Assembly: GCA_025459125.1 (NCBI GenBank)
Contig: JALORE010000013.1
Coordinates: 1-45,274, forward strand
Direction of reading: 5' to 3'
DNA length: 45,274 nt
From: Planctomycetota bacterium
GTDB lineage: Bacteria; Planctomycetota; Phycisphaerae; Sedimentisphaerales; Anaerobacaceae
In this document: one piece after another, positions 18,821 through 26,476 of the stretch
Layout: each line of letters begins with the position of its first letter
Position numbering within the stretch: the first letter of the stretch is position 1
Position numbers and translations under genes: made by a program
Notes under the pieces: generated by a model
What the model was told of the DNA's origin: nothing
The model's database searches: none
The model's input: only the letters and a program-made list of their open reading frames with translations

Positions 18821-20844
18821 TCCAACGGGATCCAGACCGTCATATCGCTCGGCCCGCGGTTGCTCCAGGCGTAGTACGGGATCAAATGCAGCTTGATTCG
18901 CTCCGCCGGACCATCTGACGCCCGGCGATACAGGGCGGACGACGGCTCCGATCTGGACACCACCCCGCCTTCGGTCTCCAGCACCGTTACGCCGTGCAAT
19001 AAGGCCGGCTCATGGCGTACCTGCCACACCGGCTGGTGTGGCAACCGCACATCTTGAAGAGATACAGAGTCCGGCAGGTCCGCAGATTCCAGGCAGTAGA
19101 CGATCGGACCGCGCATCACCGCGACGTGATTGCGCGTCTCTTCCACCAGCGGATGGGCCTCGATGAGCACCACGTCCATCGGCAGATCAAGCTGAATCGT
19201 ATCGCCGGGTGACCAGCGTCGGTCGAGGTCCACGTAGCTCTGCGGGCGAACTTCCACACCCGCATCCCGGCCATTGACCTGGAGCCTGGCCCCCTGCACC
19301 CAGCCGGGGATGCGCAGCCGCAGCGTCCAGGGTGTCTCAGGAGTCTTCTCGATGGCGATGGTCACTCGTCCGTCCCACGGGTACCGCGTCTTCTGAGTCA
19401 GGCGAATGCCGCCGTCGTCAAAGGTGCTGCCTCCGAAGAGGTGGACCCACACCGTGTCCTCCGAAACGCCGTAGGCCCAGCCGTTCAGCTCGGCGAGCGT
19501 GCGTGCCACGTTGGGCGGGCAGCAGAAGCAGTGGACCGGCGAAGCCGGCGTCGTATCGGGCCAGCGTGCCGGCGAATCATTGCTCAAGAGAGGCACACCC
19601 CGCACACGGCGCAGCGGATTCGTATAGAAGAAGTCCTTGCCCTCGACGCCCAGGCCCGAAAGCATGCTGTTGAACAGGACGCGTTCCATGACCTCCGCAT
19701 ATTTCGCGTCGCCGGTCAACGCCAGCATTCGCCAGTTCCACATGGCGTGGCCGATGTTGGCGCAGGTCTCGTTGTAGGCGGTGCGGTTGGGCAACTGGTA
19801 GGGAGCGCCGAAGGCCTCGTGGACGGAATCCCGCGGTCCGCGCTTCAGCAGACGCCGGTCGGACTCGCCGGTATGCAGAGCCGCGGTGCCGCCGGTGAGG
19901 TACATCTTGCGTTCGGTGACATCGGCCCAGAGCCGCGTCAGCGCCTCCAGCAGGGCCGGCTCGCCCGTCTCCGCGCAGACATCGGCCGCGCCACACCAGA
20001 GGTAGGCCGCCGTCACGGCGTGTCCGACCGCCTCCTGTTCCTTGCGCAGCGGCACCTTGGCCTGGTTCTGGTCGCTGCCGCCGGGAACGGAGCCGCGCAT
20101 GTCCACGAACGTCTGCGCCAACCGGAGATACTTGCGCTCGCCCGTGGTGCGATACAATTCGACCGCCCCCATGATGTTCGAGGGATTGAAGCAGAAATGG
20201 GCCAACTCTCTGGGGCGCGGGAGAAAAACCGTGCACAGGTAGTCGCCCAGCTTCCGCGCGATGCGTAGGAAGTTGTCCTTGTTGGTGGCCCGGTGGTGGA
20301 CGCAGGCGGCCGTGAGCAGGTGCCCCATGTTGTACAGCTCGTGGAAGTGCAGGTCCTGCCACCGCTGGCGGTCCGTAAGCTGAATCTGGGTGGAGATGTA
20401 GCCATCCGGCGCCTGGGCTTTGCCGATCACCTCGATCCATTCGTCCATCTGGCGGTCGAGCTGCGGGTCGCGCGTGACGCGATACACCGCGGCCAGGGCC
20501 TCGATGAGCTTGTAGCAGTCGCCATCGCCCCAGTTGTTGCCGAAGAACTTGCCTTCGGCCAAACCGGCGGCGATCCGGAGGTTCTGGAAGCTGGCCGAGT
20601 TGTCCGGCTTCTGCATCACCCGGATCAAGGCCGGCACCGTGACATCCCGGCACAGCGCGAACCGCTCGGCCCAGAACCCCTCCGTCCAGCGCACGGCATC
20701 CAGGTCCACGTTGCGGAACTGGACGTGAGGACTGGCCGACGTATCGACCACGGGACGCCCACGCGCCAGGGCGGTCCCGGCGATGGCCGGCAGAATACCA
20801 AGAACGATCGCACTCCAAGGACGCGCCAGGGCGACGAATCTCAT
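18817..20844 (-). CDS. GH127 family glycoside hydrolase (beta-L-arabinofuranosidase-like), secreted
   Basis: A 675-residue (alpha/alpha)6-barrel enzyme. The metal-site residues known from the GH127 beta-L-arabinofuranosidase HypBA1 appear here as NETCANIG (Glu359, Cys361) and CFCCPPN (Cys441, Cys442), the last pair including the cysteine nucleophile; the spacing agrees with the family. The family also includes 3,6-anhydro-D-galactosidases of carrageenan degraders, relevant among so many sulfatases. ATG 20844 gives the signal SAIVLGILPAIAGTALA, with AAAGGA upstream. The TAG stop lies in the palindromic element at 18749-18820. Confidence 0.9.
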   Translation of the reverse strand: MRFVALARPWSAIVLGILPAIAGTALARGRPVVDTSASPHVQFRNVDLDAVRWTEGFWAERFALCRDVTVPALIRVMQKPDNSASFQNLRIAAGLAEGKFFGNNWGDGDCYKLIEALAAVYRVTRDPQLDRQMDEWIEVIGKAQAPDGYISTQIQLTDRQRWQDLHFHELYNMGHLLTAACVHHRATNKDNFLRIARKLGDYLCTVFLPRPRELAHFCFNPSNIMGAVELYRTTGERKYLRLAQTFVDMRGSVPGGSDQNQAKVPLRKEQEAVGHAVTAAYLWCGAADVCAETGEPALLEALTRLWADVTERKMYLTGGTAALHTGESDRRLLKRGPRDSVHEAFGAPYQLPNRTAYNETCANIGHAMWNWRMLALTGDAKYAEVMERVLFNSMLSGLGVEGKDFFYTNPLRRVRGVPLLSNDSPARWPDTTPASPVHCFCCPPNVARTLAELNGWAYGVSEDTVWVHLFGGSTFDDGGIRLTQKTRYPWDGRVTIAIEKTPETPWTLRLRIPGWVQGARLQVNGRDAGVEVRPQSYVDLDRRWSPGDTIQLDLPMDVVLIEAHPLVEETRNHVAVMRGPIVYCLESADLPDSVSLQDVRLPHQPVWQVRHEPALLHGVTVLETEGGVVSRSEPSSALYRRASDGPAERIKLHLIPYYAWSNRGPSDMTVWIPLE

Positions 20845-20879
20845 GTCGGTTGTCCTTTCTGGGGGCTGGGGCCCCCGTC

Positions 20880-22502
20880 TCACTTGTCGGCCGGCGGATG
20901 GTAGTCCCACCGCGTCGGTCGGCCCGTTGTCATGGCGGCTTTCATGAGCAGGCGCCGCTGCTGGCTGATCCGGACGGCGGCATCAATGGCCGGGGGATCG
21001 AACTGGCGCAGCAGCCGTTGGCTCAGCCGCGTCTCGGCGTCGCGATATTTCGCCTCGCCCGCCAGGTTCTTCCACTCCCCGGGGTCGTCACGTAGGTGGA
21101 AAAGCTGGCGGCCGCCGCCGGTGATATGGACGTACTTGAAATCGCCCTCGCGGATCATGAAGCAAGGGGCGAGAACTCCTTCGCCATGGTACTCCGAGAC
21201 CGCCGTGCGGGGCGTGCCGCTGTCCGGTCGGCCCTCGAGGAGATTCAGGAGGCTCCGCCCGTCAATACCGAGGGGAGCAGGAGCGCCGGCCAGTTCCGTC
21301 AGGGTGGGGAAGATATCAACCAGGCTCACCGGCTCCGCACAGGTGCATCCGGCCTGCCAGCGGGCCGGCAGCCGGGCGATCAGGGGTACCCGGGCGGAGA
21401 ATTCGTAGAACGTGCGCTTCTCCACCATCGTCCGTTCGGCCGCCATGTCGCCGTGGTCGCTGGTGAAGAAAACCGCCGTGTGTTCCAATTCTCCCATCTC
21501 GCGGAGGCAGTCGAGAAGCGCGCCCACCTTGCGGTCGATGTAAGTGATCTGGCCGTAATAGACCCGGCGGAAGCGGTACAGCGCCTCGCGGTCGCGCAGG
21601 TTGACCTTGTCCACACCATGGAAGACGTTGATCCAGCGGTCCATCGTGGATTCGTGGGCCGCCAGATCGTCGGGGATTTCCGGCACCGTGATCGGGACAT
21701 CCGCGTACAGATCCCACAATTCCCGGGGCACCTGGTACGGGCCGTGCGGGTCGGAGAAAGACACGCACAGAAAGAACGGCCGGCGCTGCGACGCCGGAAC
21801 CTGAGGGCGCGAACGCAGAAAGGCCAGGGATTCCTCCTGGACATGATCATCGTACCGCATCTGGCCGCCCGATGCTTGTACGCGGGCATCGAGGACCAGG
21901 CGGGCCTTCGGCGTGCCACGCGGATTCAGGACGGCCTGGGCCTCCCAGCGCGGCGTCCAGGCAAAATCCGCGGGATAGATGTCCTCCGTCAGCCGAAGCT
22001 CGCCGCCGTGCAACTGGTCGGCGCCCACGAAGTGCATCTTGCCGGATAACACCGTCTCGTAGTTTGCCACGCGCAAGTGATAGCAGATCGTCGGTACCTC
22101 GGAGCTCAGGACGCTGGCGTTGTCGTAGACGCCCAGTCGGGAAGGGTAGCGGCCCGACATCAGGGCCACCCGCGCCGGCACACACAGGGGACAATTCGAA
22201 TAGGCCGCCTGAAACACCACCCCCTCGCGGGCCAGCCGGTCCAGGTGGGGTGTCTTGACCTCGCGATTGCCATAGGGCCCGGTCAATTGGGGAGCCATCT
22301 GGTCCGCCATAATCAGAAGGATGTTGGGGGGCCGATTGGTCCTCCCGGCGCCGGCGGGCTGGGGTTGGTCCGCGGCGGATTCCGCCGGAGATTCTCCAGC
22401 CCGGCTCTGTCCTTCCGGATAGCGCCACCCTAGGGTCACCCCCGCCGTGGCGGCGAATGTCTTGAGCAAGTCACGCCGCTTCACATTCGCATCGTCCGCC
22501 AT
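20880..22502 (-). CDS. S1 family sulfatase (choline-sulfatase-like), Tat-exported
   Basis: A 540-residue protein. The motifs MADQMAPQLTGPYG, CPLCVPARVALMSGR (FGly Cys107), SGKMHFVGADQLHG (Lys155/His157), EDIYPADFAWTP and FFTSDHGDMAAERTMVEKR follow choline sulfatase closely, as does the C-terminal WDYHPP. Unlike classical cytoplasmic choline sulfatases it has a twin-arginine-type leader (VKRRDLLKTFAATAG) and a proline/alanine-rich linker, so export is likely. The substrate may be a sugar sulfate rather than choline sulfate. ATG 22502 is chosen because GGGAGAAG precedes it and the Tat motif begins at residue 8; the frame stays open to 22901 without plausible coding content. Confidence 0.88.
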   Translation of the reverse strand: MADDANVKRRDLLKTFAATAGVTLGWRYPEGQSRAGESPAESAADQPQPAGAGRTNRPPNILLIMADQMAPQLTGPYGNREVKTPHLDRLAREGVVFQAAYSNCPLCVPARVALMSGRYPSRLGVYDNASVLSSEVPTICYHLRVANYETVLSGKMHFVGADQLHGGELRLTEDIYPADFAWTPRWEAQAVLNPRGTPKARLVLDARVQASGGQMRYDDHVQEESLAFLRSRPQVPASQRRPFFLCVSFSDPHGPYQVPRELWDLYADVPITVPEIPDDLAAHESTMDRWINVFHGVDKVNLRDREALYRFRRVYYGQITYIDRKVGALLDCLREMGELEHTAVFFTSDHGDMAAERTMVEKRTFYEFSARVPLIARLPARWQAGCTCAEPVSLVDIFPTLTELAGAPAPLGIDGRSLLNLLEGRPDSGTPRTAVSEYHGEGVLAPCFMIREGDFKYVHITGGGRQLFHLRDDPGEWKNLAGEAKYRDAETRLSQRLLRQFDPPAIDAAVRISQQRRLLMKAAMTTGRPTRWDYHPPADK

Positions 22503-22590
22503 GAGGTCTTCTCCCGCCTCGTCACATTTCTCTGTCGTGCCATTTCCGAATCGCCCGACCGTGTGCTCGCGTTCTGGACCAAGCCTTCTG

Positions 22591-22609
22591 CCGAACCATA
22601 TCAGTTCGG
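22591..22609. other. Small hairpin at the stop codon of the cytochrome gene
   Basis: CCGAAC (22591-22596) pairs with GTTCGG (22604-22609) around a 7-nt loop holding the TGA stop of the cytochrome gene. There is no T tract, so terminator function is doubtful. The remaining 98-nt gap to the next gene shows nothing else. Confidence 0.3.
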
Positions 22610-25054
22610 TGACACCTCCAGCCGGCGCAGCATCGTGCGGAAGGCATCTCGCTCCTGGAGCGTCAGCCTCCCGTTGCCGCCGGCGGCCCGATAGACACCG
22701 GCGGCCTGGTCCGCTTCTCCCCGTTCGAGATGAATTTCGCCCAGCAAGGCATAGGCATCGGCATACGGCACCTGCCGACGGACCAGGTCCTGGAGAACCT
22801 TGATCGCCCCATTCACGTCCCGCTGCTGATGCAGGAAGAAGGCGTACGTGTAGCCGTACTTCCCCTCTTCGGGGACCAACTGGTAGGCCTTCTGGCACCA
22901 CCGCAGCGATTCATACGGTCGATCGGAGGCCAGCATCACGCCCAGGTTATGGGCAGCAACCACGGCATTCGGATCGATCTGGAGGGTCTTGCGAAAGGCC
23001 TGCTCCGCCTCCTGGGGACGGTTCATCTCGCCCAGGAGCATCGCCAGGTTCAGATGGACGACCGGATTGTTCGGGTCCAGGGCGATGGCCCGGCGAAACG
23101 ACGCTTCCGCCTTGTCGTTTTGGCCCTTGGCATTGTGCACGAACGCGACGTTCACATAAGGCGGCACGAAGTCCGGCCGCAGCTTGATGGCGCTCTCGTA
23201 GGAAGCCAGGGCCTTGTCCTGGTCGCTGCCCTGCAGGTAGAAGTTGCCCAGACTGTACTGGGACGCATAGTCATCGGGCCGGGCGTTGAGACCCGCCAGC
23301 AGCTCCGTCGTGGCACGTCCCACCGCGGCCCGATATTGCTCGGGCAGTTGCTCGCTGGGGACGCCGGCCAACGCGGTCGCGGCCCGCACGCGGACCAGCA
23401 AGTACTCATCCGCCGTCGCTTTGGCCAGGGCTTGCAGGGGCGAATGATTGTTCGCCCCTACCGTCGCGTATCCTTCCAGGGTCTGCGCCGCGGCAGCCCG
23501 CACCAGGGGAGAGGGATCCTCCTGGAGGGCTTTGATCACCACCGGCCATTTGGCGGGCGATCCGCATTGGTGCAGCAGACGGATCAACGAGGCGGCGTAG
23601 ATTTCCTCGCGATCCTGCGAGCCCACGTACGCCAGGATCGCACCCAGTTGGCGCCAATCACCCCGCCGGGCACCGTCCAGCAGAGCCGCTCGTTCCAGGA
23701 CAGGTTTCTGGTAATCGTCCTTATGCCACTGCCTCACCTGCTGGTCCGCCCAGGCCGCGTCCTTGTCCGCGTGGCAGAGGTTGCACGCGTTGGGAGACTT
23801 GAACTGGAGCGTGGCGGCGGGCGTCGGCGGCCGCATGGAATGGTCGCTGCGGGTCATCCGGGCGAACTCGGTCATCGGCATATGACAGGCAATGCACCGA
23901 TTTGCTGTGCTGTCGTCTTTGTGGTGCGTATGGGCGGCAGGGTTGTCCACCTTCTCTTGGTGACAGGGCAGGCAGGCAGCGTTCGGCTTCTCGTCACCCT
24001 GGAAGCGGTAACGTCCGCTGGACGTGTGGCAGTGCATGCAATCGAGCTTGCCAGTCTTGGCGCAGGGACTCAGGCGCCAGGTGGTTATTGTGTAGTTTTC
24101 GCCGAGGTCCCGTCCATCCGGGTAGAAGTCCGGGTGCTCCAGGGTGGTCAGGTCGAAACGATCGAAGTAGCGCTCGCCCGGCGTGAACGAGGGACTCACG
24201 GGACTCATCTTGGCATGACACGCGCCGCACATCGAGTTGATCTGCTCGGCGGTGAAGGGCTTGGTGCGGATGATCTTGAGATCGAAGGAGGTGGGAGGTG
24301 GGAAGTGTGAAGTTTGAAGTGCGGAGGCACCACTCGAAGCTTCCGACTTCGAACGGGACGCTGTCAGTTCCTGGCAGACGCGGACGTGCTCCTGCGCGGG
24401 GCCGTGGCAGGCTTCGCAGTTGATGCCCGGCTCGGCCCACGCGGTGCGGTACGTGTCGGTCCTGGCCTCGTAGTTCGTGGACAACTGGCTGACGTGGCAG
24501 CCGTGGCACGAGGTGTTGAACGTGTACATCGGGTCCGTCCAGTGCACCGGGCTATCGGCGGCCCCGTGCGGGAAATGGCGCACGCCGCTGGCGGCGGTGT
24601 CGAACCATTGTTTCGTCCGCACATCGTAGGCCACCGGCAGGGTCTGCAAACGGCCCCGCTCCAGGGGCGTCAGGAAGTAATAGACGTTCTTGCCGCCCAT
24701 GACATGCACGATCCGGAGCTGTTTCTCGCCCGCGGGTCCGCGTTCGAGGACCCAACCCTCGTCCCGCCCGATGTGCGCGGCATATTCGTGCGGACCGATT
24801 TTGACCGGGCCGGCCGGGGCTGTCAGATTCGCCTGCGCAAATTCGGACGTGTACGGCTGCATCGCCAGGCCGTGGTGCGACGGCGCCCACAGCTGATAGA
24901 ACGGTTCATGGCACTGGCGGCAACTGGTCGAGCCCGCCAGCGACGGCTGCGCCGGTGGGGAATTCGTCGTGGCCGCGACTCGGGCCCGTAGGGGCGAATG
25001 ATTACTCGCCCCTACCGCCGCAACGATGACGAGAACGAGAAGATGCTGTTTCAT
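22601..25054 (-). CDS. Multihaem cytochrome c with HEAT and TPR repeats, exported
   Basis: An 817-residue protein with eight CxxCH haem motifs: CRQCH (Cys45), CHGCH, CEACH, CGACH, CMHCH, CLPCH, CIACH and CNLCH, spread over about the first 460 residues. HEAT-like helices follow (SPLVRAAAAQTL), then several tetratricopeptide repeats (e.g. ALASYESAIKLRPDF, AEASFRRAIALDPNN, AEQAFRKTLQIDPNA). I know this architecture from Planctomycetota and relatives as extracytoplasmic electron-transfer or scaffold proteins; the role here is unknown. ATG 25054 has AAGGAT upstream and gives a short signal. Three palindromic repeats lie inside the frame (23435-23462, 24283-24354, 24988-25015). It is the only redox protein in the sulfatase operon. 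Confidence 0.88.
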   Translation of the reverse strand: MKQHLLVLVIVAAVGASNHSPLRARVAATTNSPPAQPSLAGSTSCRQCHEPFYQLWAPSHHGLAMQPYTSEFAQANLTAPAGPVKIGPHEYAAHIGRDEGWVLERGPAGEKQLRIVHVMGGKNVYYFLTPLERGRLQTLPVAYDVRTKQWFDTAASGVRHFPHGAADSPVHWTDPMYTFNTSCHGCHVSQLSTNYEARTDTYRTAWAEPGINCEACHGPAQEHVRVCQELTASRSKSEASSGASALQTSHFPPPTSFDLKIIRTKPFTAEQINSMCGACHAKMSPVSPSFTPGERYFDRFDLTTLEHPDFYPDGRDLGENYTITTWRLSPCAKTGKLDCMHCHTSSGRYRFQGDEKPNAACLPCHQEKVDNPAAHTHHKDDSTANRCIACHMPMTEFARMTRSDHSMRPPTPAATLQFKSPNACNLCHADKDAAWADQQVRQWHKDDYQKPVLERAALLDGARRGDWRQLGAILAYVGSQDREEIYAASLIRLLHQCGSPAKWPVVIKALQEDPSPLVRAAAAQTLEGYATVGANNHSPLQALAKATADEYLLVRVRAATALAGVPSEQLPEQYRAAVGRATTELLAGLNARPDDYASQYSLGNFYLQGSDQDKALASYESAIKLRPDFVPPYVNVAFVHNAKGQNDKAEASFRRAIALDPNNPVVHLNLAMLLGEMNRPQEAEQAFRKTLQIDPNAVVAAHNLGVMLASDRPYESLRWCQKAYQLVPEEGKYGYTYAFFLHQQRDVNGAIKVLQDLVRRQVPYADAYALLGEIHLERGEADQAAGVYRAAGGNGRLTLQERDAFRTMLRRLEVSPN
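23435..23462. repeat. 28-bp palindrome inside the cytochrome HEAT region
   Basis: Arms 23437-23445 and 23452-23460 (AGGGGCGAA/TTCGCCCCT) are perfect, with the loop TGATTG. The 28 bp match the copy at 24988-25015 at 25 of 28 positions and resemble 42909-42936. On the coding strand it reads VGANNHSPLQ in frame. Confidence 0.8.
24283..24354. repeat. Imperfect palindromic insertion inside the cytochrome gene
   Basis: GTTTGAAGTGCGGAGG (24312-24327) pairs with CTTCCGACTTCGAAC (24340-24354) as an imperfect inverted repeat. Bases 24301-24317 are identical over 17 nt to the intergenic element at 37776-37792. In the protein this segment is a serine-rich stretch (SRSKSEASSGASALQTSHF) between two haem motifs, unlike its surroundings. 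Confidence 0.6.
24988..25015. repeat. 28-bp GTAGG...CCTAC palindrome in the cytochrome leader
   Basis: Arms 24988-24997 and 25006-25015 (GTAGGGGCGA/TCGCCCCTAC) are perfect with an 8-nt loop. On the coding strand it is read through in frame as VGASNHSPLR at the end of the signal peptide, the same frame as the copy at 23435-23462. Confidence 0.85.
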
Positions 25055-25070
25055 GATGATCCTTGAGACA

Positions 25071-26441
25071 CTACTTCGCTTTGGCCTTCTTCGCGGCTTT
25101 CGATTGGTTCGGCTGCGGGCTTTGGAACAGCGGGGCGACGTTGTCCTTGTTCCAGTCCGCATACGCCTGGCGAAGGCGTGTGAGCACGTCGGGCTGTTGG
25201 GCCGCCAGGTCCCGGCTTTCGCCGATGTCCGCGGCCAGATTGAAGAGCTGAATTTCGCCTTTCGCACCACCCACCAATTTCCAGTCACCTTCGCGCACCG
25301 CGTAGGTTGCCCCGCCGCCCGTACGCCAGAAGAGCCGGTCACGCGGAGTGCCGGTCCGCTCGCCCGTGAGGTAAGGCAGGATGTTCGTGCCTTCCAGGGC
25401 GTGCCCGGCGGGGACTTTGGTGTCGGTCAGCGCCACGGCCGTGGCGAAGATATCAAGCGAACTCACCGGTTGGGCATAGTCCTTACCCTGCGGCAGCCGG
25501 CCGGGCCAGGACACCACGAAGGGCACCCGAATGCCACCCTCGAAGACCTGCCCCTTCGCCCCGCGCAACGGCGCGTTGTCGCTATGCGTGACGCTCACCG
25601 GTCCGCCGTTGTCGCTGAGGAAGAAGACAAGCGTGTTATGGACCTGGCCGGATTCCCGCAACGCATCCATCACCACGCCGACGGCATCGTCGAGACCGAC
25701 CACCAGCCCGGCGTAGCCGCGCCGGGTTTCGTCGGTGATGTGCCGGACACGCTCCCGCAGCGAATCGGTGATCTGCAACGGGGTGTGCGGCGCGTTGAAG
25801 GCGAGGTACAGGAACCACGGCCGGTCCCTCTGACGCCTGACAAACGCCGCTCCTTCCCGGGCCAGCACCGTCGTGAGGTATTCCGTGAGCGGCTCAGGTT
25901 GGCCGTTGCGATCCATCGGGATCAGGTACTCGACGCTGCCCTTGGCGCCGGGGGTGTAGATGTGCCCGCCGCCGCGCAGGCCGAAGTACTCGTCGAAACC
26001 CCGCCGGTTCGGGTGAAACTGCGGGTGCGCGCCGAGGTGCCACTTGCCCACGCAGCCGGTCCGATAGCCGGCCGTCCTGAGCACCTGCGGCAGCGTCGTC
26101 TGCGACAGGGGCAGTCCGGCCACCGTGCTCTCCGGCAGCCACGCCGGATTGTTCTCGTGGCCGAACCGCTGCTGGCAACGGCCGGCAAGCAGTCCCGCGC
26201 GCGTCGGGCTGCAGAATGGATGCGTGACATAGCCGCCGGTGCAGCGCACGCCCGACCGGGCCAGCCGGTCCAGGTTCGGCGTGGGAATGTCCTTACAGCC
26301 GTGGAAGCCCACGTCCGCGTAGCCCAGATCGTCGGCCAGGATGACAAGGATATTCGGTCGCGCCGCGGGCGCCGCGGCGGCGCACAGCAGGGCTGCCGGC
26401 GCCAGCAGCCAGGCAGCGAGAATGATGAGCCCTGTTCTCAC
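25071..26441 (-). CDS. S1 family sulfatase (arylsulfatase-like), secreted
   Basis: A 456-residue sulfatase with signal MRTGLIILAAWLLAPAALL, LADDLGYADVGFHG, CSPTRAGLLAGR (FGly Cys77), GKWHLGAHPQFHP (Lys133/His135), GFDEYFGL and LSDNGGPVS. Its motifs mirror the plus-strand sulfatase at 753-2231 (CSPTRAGLL-GR-Q-RFGHE), so the two are the closest pair here by motif and probably share a subfamily. Its 5' leader (26353-26460) matches that of the next upstream gene (27861-27968) at 92 of 108 ungapped positions although the catalytic domains differ. The tail is basic (NQSKAAKKAKAK). The stop lies 16 nt before the cytochrome start. Confidence 0.93.
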   Translation of the reverse strand: MRTGLIILAAWLLAPAALLCAAAAPAARPNILVILADDLGYADVGFHGCKDIPTPNLDRLARSGVRCTGGYVTHPFCSPTRAGLLAGRCQQRFGHENNPAWLPESTVAGLPLSQTTLPQVLRTAGYRTGCVGKWHLGAHPQFHPNRRGFDEYFGLRGGGHIYTPGAKGSVEYLIPMDRNGQPEPLTEYLTTVLAREGAAFVRRQRDRPWFLYLAFNAPHTPLQITDSLRERVRHITDETRRGYAGLVVGLDDAVGVVMDALRESGQVHNTLVFFLSDNGGPVSVTHSDNAPLRGAKGQVFEGGIRVPFVVSWPGRLPQGKDYAQPVSSLDIFATAVALTDTKVPAGHALEGTNILPYLTGERTGTPRDRLFWRTGGGATYAVREGDWKLVGGAKGEIQLFNLAADIGESRDLAAQQPDVLTRLRQAYADWNKDNVAPLFQSPQPNQSKAAKKAKAK

Positions 26442-26476
26442 AACGGTTCTCCAGAAGAAGACTGTGTTCCATCATC

